From Chloroflexota bacterium (GTDB lineage: Bacteria > Chloroflexota > Anaerolineae > Anaerolineales > Villigracilaceae), in contig JAJYOO010000082.1 of the NCBI GenBank assembly GCA_021796155.1, positions 1 to 8,379 on the forward strand: DNA of 8,379 nt. Direction: 5' to 3'. This document shows positions 5,801 through 8,379 of this stretch, in pieces. The first letter of the stretch is position 1. Each line of letters starts with the position of its first letter. The notes below the pieces were generated by a model that was not told where the DNA came from, searched no databases, and was given only the letters and a program-made list of their open reading frames with translations. The position numbers and the translations under genes are program-made.

Positions 5801-6220
5801 CTAACGGGTAGGATTGGGAACAAAGAAATTCTTGAATCCTTTCTCTTGCAAGCCTTCTTTCAATCGCTTATCGCCTGTCCAAAGATACGCGTCCAATTCG
5901 AGTGCAAGCGCGACGTGGGGCGTATCGGTTTCGTCAACATCACGGCAAAACTCGTACGCAGCTTTCCAATTCTCTACTGAAATCAAATCTTCCCGATAAA
6001 TCTGAACTCGCTTGACCAAGATGCGATACAGCCGCGTCACATCCTCGGATGAAAGATGGGAGACTTTGATTAGTTTTTCTTTGCGATCAAAAATCTCAAC
6101 GAGGGTTGTTTCGCATACGAAGAACTCATTCTCAGAGCGCAGCATGGCTTTTGCAAAAGAAGATTCCGCGCTGGCAAGCGCCGAGAACAGAATGTTCGTA
6201 TCTACTACAACCTGCGCCAT
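5801..6220 (-). CDS. PIN-domain ribonuclease toxin (VapC-like)
   Basis: 139 residues, single PIN domain. Acidic residues expected at the metal site are present: Asp7 (VVVDTN), Glu42 (VEIF), Asp96 or Asp99 (DVDETDTPH) and Asp117 (WTGDKRL). The LALELDAYLWTGDKRL stretch (105-120) is the conserved C-terminal block of PIN proteins of the PIN_2/COG2402 kind. The likely role is cleavage of RNA (tRNA or mRNA) when the partner antitoxin is lost. It begins two bases after the antitoxin stop, in the usual antitoxin-then-toxin order, and the pair is followed at once by a terminator. The DNA is more AT-rich than the pyr genes. The RNA target cannot be inferred. Confidence 0.85.
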   Translation of the reverse strand: MAQVVVDTNILFSALASAESSFAKAMLRSENEFFVCETTLVEIFDRKEKLIKVSHLSSEDVTRLYRILVKRVQIYREDLISVENWKAAYEFCRDVDETDTPHVALALELDAYLWTGDKRLKEGLQEKGFKNFFVPNPTR

Positions 6221-6222
6221 GA

Positions 6223-6447
6223 TTATTTCTCAAGATAAACTGGTTTGAGTTTTTTCCATACCGCCGCATCAATTTCCTTTGCAAGTTCTGTGGCTTGTTT
6301 CTCGGTCAACTTACTGCGTTTGCGGATGGACTCTAGTTCGAGATAATCTAAAAATAATCCTAGTGTGGTTTCGTCAATCATATCGCGTCGAAAACGCACG
6401 ATCACATCTTTCTTTTCTACATTTACCTGATAGGAAGGGGTATACAT
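6223..6447 (-). CDS. Antitoxin partner of the PIN toxin
   Basis: 74 residues. The N-terminal third is beta-prone (YQVNVEKKDVIVRFRR). The remainder forms charged, amphipathic helices (ELESIRKRSKLTEKQATELAKEIDAAVWKK). This resembles small proteins often encoded just before PIN toxins, and the two-base spacing supports the pairing; no AbrB, ribbon-helix-helix or Phd signature is certain. The start is supported by AAGGAG at 6458-6453. A perfect TATAAT (6476-6471) lies just after the pyrC stop and gives the pair its own probable promoter. Such antitoxins usually bind the toxin and repress their own promoter. Confidence 0.7.
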   Translation of the reverse strand: MYTPSYQVNVEKKDVIVRFRRDMIDETTLGLFLDYLELESIRKRSKLTEKQATELAKEIDAAVWKKLKPVYLEK

Positions 6448-6470
6448 TCTTTCTCCTTGACTCTGCTTAC

Positions 6471-6476
6471 ATTATA
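6471..6476 (-). promoter_or_regulatory. -10 box of the antitoxin-toxin operon
   Basis: A perfect TATAAT lies 24 bases upstream of the antitoxin ATG and 11 bases beyond the pyrC stop. No good -35 is seen at 16-18 bases, where the sequence is the 3' end of pyrC, so the promoter may depend on an activator or be weak. Confidence 0.45.
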
Positions 6477-6486
6477 CAACATGCCA

Positions 6487-7581
6487 TTATTCTCTCACAT
6501 TCTTTCCAAAACCTTTTTCCGCCAGCACTTTGCCATCTTTGAAGGCATCACGCCCACGCAAAACGACGCGTATCACGCGTCCTTTCACCTTCCAGCCTTC
6601 GAAAGGAGTCCAGCCGCAGCGCGTGAATTGATTCTCGGCTTTGATTTCGTATTCGGCATTCTCATCTACTTCGATCCATGTTTCGGGTTGATCGGGAAGA
6701 TGGAAAATCTTTCTTGGATTCGTATACATCTTTTGAACAATATCGTCCACTGTCAATCGTCCATCGTCAACTGCTGTCAACAACAATGGTAACGCAGTTT
6801 CGAGTCCTGGAAAACCTGGCGGAGGAGTCTCTGAATCTTTTTCTTCCAACGTATGCGGCGCGTGATCGGTGGCGAAGCAATCAATGACATCGAGGTTTTG
6901 CCATAACGCGTCAACATCTTCTTGTGCGGCGAGGCGCGGGCGGACTTCTGAACGCCCCCCTTTTCCTTTTTCCCTTATCCCTTGAAGGGAAGAGGGAGTA
7001 GGGGATAAGGGAATGCCGCCCTCAGAGAGAAACAAATGATGCGGACAAACTTCGCACGTTACTTTTATTCCGCGTTCTTTCGCGGCTTTGATTAATAAAA
7101 TTTCCTCTTTCAATGAAACGTGCGCGATGTGAATAGGCCGATCATAAATTGCGGCGAATAAGATCGCGGCGGCCATGCTTCGACTTTCCGCGTGAACCAC
7201 GATTGGATACTGCTTCGGATATTTTTCAAAGTGCGGCATCCATAACGTCATGTCATCGAGACGCAACTCGCCAAAAGTTGAGTCAAGGTACATTTTCAGC
7301 CCCGCAGCTTTATGCGCCAGCGATGGAGCGATCTCTGCATTATCCGGTCCCGCGCCGACGAATTGGGCGTAGTCGCAATGCGCTTTTTCTCTCGCAGCAC
7401 TGATCGCTGCATCGAATGTCGAATTATCGAATATCGGCGGTTTCGTATTTGGCATTGCCAAGATCATCGTGAATCCGCCCGCGAGGGCGGCTTGGGTCGC
7501 GGTGTCCCAATCTTCTTTGTGAATTTGTCCGGGTTCGCGGACGTGGACGTGAGGGTCAATTAAGCCGGGAAGTTTAAGCAT
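6487..7581 (-). CDS. pyrC: Dihydroorotase, CAD-like
   Basis: 364 residues. It closes carbamoyl aspartate to dihydroorotate, step three of UMP synthesis. Metal and catalytic motifs: DPHVHVREPG (9-18; His11, His13), GLKMYL with the likely carboxylated Lys96, VVHAE (His130), HIAHVS (His151, His154), CEVCPHHLFLS (176-186) and ATDHAPHTLEEK (237-248; Asp239). The protein starts directly at the LPGLIDPHVH strand, lacking the ~50-residue N-terminal part of common ~425-residue bacterial enzymes, as in the animal CAD domain. An in-frame TGA two codons upstream rules out a longer form. Residues about 187-212 are an insertion encoded by a 12-bp-arm hairpin. No Shine-Dalgarno is seen, because heptads abut the ATG. 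Its last 28 codons are duplicated at 5576-5754. Confidence 0.94.
   Translation of the reverse strand: MLKLPGLIDPHVHVREPGQIHKEDWDTATQAALAGGFTMILAMPNTKPPIFDNSTFDAAISAAREKAHCDYAQFVGAGPDNAEIAPSLAHKAAGLKMYLDSTFGELRLDDMTLWMPHFEKYPKQYPIVVHAESRSMAAAILFAAIYDRPIHIAHVSLKEEILLIKAAKERGIKVTCEVCPHHLFLSEGGIPLSPTPSSLQGIREKGKGGRSEVRPRLAAQEDVDALWQNLDVIDCFATDHAPHTLEEKDSETPPPGFPGLETALPLLLTAVDDGRLTVDDIVQKMYTNPRKIFHLPDQPETWIEVDENAEYEIKAENQFTRCGWTPFEGWKVKGRVIRVVLRGRDAFKDGKVLAEKGFGKNVRE
6741..6768. repeat. Heptad pattern inside conserved pyrC sequence
   Basis: Four 7-base units in register, TATCGTC, CACTGTC, AATCGTC and CATCGTC, encode DDGRLTVDDI, which is normal dihydroorotase sequence with no length change. It may be chance, because GAC/GAT and GTG/TTG codons favour it. 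Confidence 0.3.
6970..7013. repeat. 12-bp-arm hairpin inserted in frame in pyrC
   Basis: TTCCCTTATCCC (6970-6981) and its exact reverse complement (7002-7013) enclose a 20-base loop. Pyrimidine-rich sequence flanks it on one side (6953-6969). It encodes residues about 190-204, between the conserved PHHLFLS and the SEVRP segment. In CAD-like enzymes, as I recall them, this loop is about a dozen residues shorter. The reading frame stays open. Confidence 0.7.
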
Positions 7582-7807
7582 GTGTCAAGTTCCAAGTGTC
7601 AAGTGCCTGCGTCGCACCTGACAGAGTCAACCAATCCGCTAAACAGATAAATTTCAAGGAGAGGCAAGTCCCGTCAAACACAGTGCGACGCAGCCTCGAA
7701 CAGACAAAAAAGAGAGCCGCTGAAAGCGACTCTCTGAAAGGGAAAAGAAAAAGCTGATTTGGCGGGAGCAGATAACAGGCCCGTCCTGAGCGAGGCCGAA
7801 GGATCAT
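7574..7807 (-). CDS. Candidate leader ORF overlapping the pyrC start
   Basis: 77 codons from an ATG at 7807, crossing the leader hairpin (7711-7735) and element B, and ending eight bases inside pyrC in another frame. It has no clear Shine-Dalgarno and much of it is repeat-derived, so a functional peptide is doubtful. Its overlap with a pyrC start that lacks a ribosome site could allow reinitiation. A competing frame, ATG at 7826 to the stop at 7674 (50 codons), begins only a few bases after the predicted transcript start and also runs through the hairpin, with a Phe-rich FSFPF segment at the pyrimidine tract. Confidence 0.25.
   Translation of the reverse strand: MILRPRSGRACYLLPPNQLFLFPFRESLSAALFFVCSRLRRTVFDGTCLSLKFICLADWLTLSGATQALDTWNLTHA
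7585..7605. repeat. Heptads before the pyrC start
   Basis: TCAAGTT, CCAAGTG, TCAAGTG on the plus strand, three bases from the pyrC ATG. They occupy the place where a Shine-Dalgarno would be expected, and none is present. Confidence 0.55.
7607..7693. mobile_element. Small element with 11-bp terminal inverted repeats, copy B
   Basis: CTGCGTCGCAC (7607-7617) and GTGCGACGCAG (7683-7693) are exact inverted repeats. The length and interior order match copy A (5649-5733). It lies in the pyrC leader, between the hairpin terminator and the start codon. Confidence 0.6.
7706..7735 (-). terminator. Intrinsic terminator or attenuator upstream of pyrC
   Basis: On the minus strand AGAGAG (7711-7716) pairs with CTCTCT (7730-7735). 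After one mismatch, CGCT/AGCG pairs around a three-base loop, and a run of six T follows (7711-7706). No minus-strand gene ends upstream of it. A pyrimidine tract, AGCTTTTTCTTTTCCCTTTC on the minus strand, leads into the stem. A promoter lies about 100 bases upstream, so it is better read as a leader attenuator or as the end of a ~120-base small RNA. Confidence 0.75.
7783..7805. repeat. Dispersed CCTGAGC...GAAGG motif
   Basis: It contains CCTGAGC, five bases, GAAGG, as does the reverse complement of 3668-3686. It lies within the predicted pyrC leader transcript. Confidence 0.4.
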
Positions 7808-7835
7808 GTAAGAAGCGGTTTCTCATTTCGGGCTG

Positions 7836-7863
7836 ATTCTATGCAGGTGAGGGATTCTGTCAA
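7836..7863 (-). promoter_or_regulatory. Strong sigma-70-type promoter of the pyrC leader
   Basis: On the minus strand, a perfect TTGACA (7863-7858) is followed after 16 bases by TAGAAT (7841-7836), one base from consensus. Transcription would start near 7829 and cross the hairpin at 7735-7706 before reaching pyrC. This is the best promoter match in the window on that strand. I see no operator. Confidence 0.6.
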
Positions 7864-7875
7864 GGGCGAATCAAC

Positions 7876-7980
7876 GTCATCGTGAGGGCGGGGTCTGAAA
7901 CAATCCTCGCAAAAACAGGGGATTGCTTCGCGGCGCCCCCGCGTGTGCGGGATCTTCGGCTTGGCGCCACTCGCAATGAC
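7876..7980. repeat. 105-bp palindromic dispersed repeat with GTCATTGCGAG-type ends
   Basis: It starts GTCATCGTGAG and ends CTCGCAATGAC, imperfect inverted ends. Paired internal CAATC/GATTG blocks stand at 7901-7905 and 7920-7924, next to a CTTCGCGGCG stretch. GTCATTGCGAG...GAAGCAATC is a pattern I recall from many unrelated bacterial genomes, often giving spurious peptides with VIAS-type starts. It fills most of the space between the pyrC promoter and the icd promoter. Nothing else is visible in the remainder of this gene-free region. Confidence 0.65.
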
Positions 7981-8004
7981 ATATAAGAAAAGGACAATCG
8001 TCAC

Positions 8005-8033
8005 TTGGAAGCCGAAAAGCCCCCAGTTATAAT
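8005..8033 (+). promoter_or_regulatory. Sigma-70-type promoter of icd
   Basis: TTGGAA (8005-8010), 17 bases, then a perfect TATAAT (8028-8033). Transcription would begin near 8040, about 20 bases before the icd ATG, divergently from the pyrC leader. Confidence 0.65.
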
Positions 8034-8060
8034 CCGCGCATCTTTCGCAAGGAGCGTCTT

Positions 8061-8379
8061 ATGGCATATACAAACGTCAAAGTCCCGGCGGGCGGGGCGA
8101 AGATCAGCATCAAGAACGGCAAACTTCAGGTTCCGGATCATCCAATCCTTCCGTTCGTCGAAGGCGACGGCACGGGCCGCGATATCTGGCGCGCTTCGGT
8201 GCGCGTGTTCGACGCGGCAGTCGAAAAAGCCTATGGCGGCAAACGCAAAGTTCACTGGATGGAAGTTTACGCAGGCGAGAAGGCCTTCAAGCTTTTCAAC
8301 TCATGGCTGCCCGACGAAACCACCGAGGCCTTCAAGGAATTTCTGGTGGGGATCAAAGGCCCGCTCACGACTCCGATTG
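8061..8379 (+). CDS. icd: NADP-dependent isocitrate dehydrogenase, N-terminal part
   Basis: 106 codons are visible and the frame is open at the window end. The enzyme oxidatively decarboxylates isocitrate to 2-oxoglutarate in the citric acid cycle. The N-terminal pattern is that of the E. coli-type dimeric enzyme: [20 protein letters not shown] (24-43), [26 protein letters not shown] (50-75), [10 protein letters not shown] and IKGPLTTP (98-105, the conserved strand next to the substrate-binding Ser/Asn loop). The family is usually about 410-430 residues, so three quarters are missing. The start is supported by AAGGAG six bases upstream. It is divergent from the pyr genes and metabolically unrelated to them. 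Confidence 0.93.
   Translation, partial: MAYTNVKVPAGGAKISIKNGKLQVPDHPILPFVEGDGTGRDIWRASVRVFDAAVEKAYGGKRKVHWMEVYAGEKAFKLFNSWLPDETTEAFKEFLVGIKGPLTTPI

Noticed and set aside
5801..6447. Complete integrative element
   Set aside because: The flanking direct repeats look like att sites, but there is no integrase, recombinase or tRNA between them, so only a duplication-associated cassette is claimed.
7751..7775. Possible tRNA or structured RNA end in the GGCGGGAGCAGATAAC region
   Set aside because: No acceptor stem, anticodon arm or T-loop could be built, and no CCA end is present.
7804..8255. Minus-strand open frames upstream of and within icd
   Set aside because: One lies mostly in the dispersed GTCATTGCGAG-type palindrome and gives the VIAS-type spurious peptide. 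The other is antisense to icd.

Overview
The window looks like a chromosomal segment of a bacterium of mid GC content, most likely a Chloroflexota member of the Anaerolineae type. That placement is an inference. It rests on the combination of scattered pyrimidine genes, a PIN toxin cassette, a signal-less C39/SH3 protein, a QW-motif membrane protein and a high load of small dispersed palindromes. No rRNA, tRNA or CRISPR array is visible.

Almost everything is on the minus strand, so transcription runs from high to low coordinates. In that order: a strong promoter and a terminator-containing leader (about 7863-7582); pyrC (7581-6487); a PIN toxin/antitoxin pair (6447-5801) ending in a palindromic terminator; a duplicated and interrupted copy of the pyrC 3' end (5754-5576); an AT-rich six-helix membrane protein (5574-4831); pyrB (4680-3700); pyrF (3604-2717); pyrE (2700-2077); a terminator-like hairpin; then a second unit of a C39-peptidase/SH3 protein (1838-675) overlapping by ATGA a GT87-like membrane glycosyltransferase that runs off the window at position 1. 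On the plus strand only the start of icd (NADP isocitrate dehydrogenase, from 8061) is present, with its own promoter.

PyrB, PyrC, PyrE and PyrF are four of the six steps of de novo UMP synthesis. The carbamoyl-phosphate synthetase and dihydroorotate dehydrogenase genes are not here. PyrB and PyrC recall the domains of animal CAD. The leader before pyrC has a near-consensus sigma-70 promoter, a pyrimidine tract abutting a hairpin, a U6 run, and open frames reading through the hairpin, which is the architecture of UTP-sensitive attenuation as in E. coli pyrBI.

The most unusual signal is at the DNA level. Tandem patterns of exactly 7 or 8 bases sit at nearly every pyr gene boundary, supply or abut start regions, enter the coding ends of pyrE and pyrF, and appear as a hairpin inserted in frame within pyrF. 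A second, unrelated hairpin lies in frame within pyrC. A 43-base near-identical direct repeat of the pyrC 3' end flanks the toxin cassette, and two copies of an 85-87 bp element with terminal inverted repeats are present, one of them inside the duplicated pyrC end.
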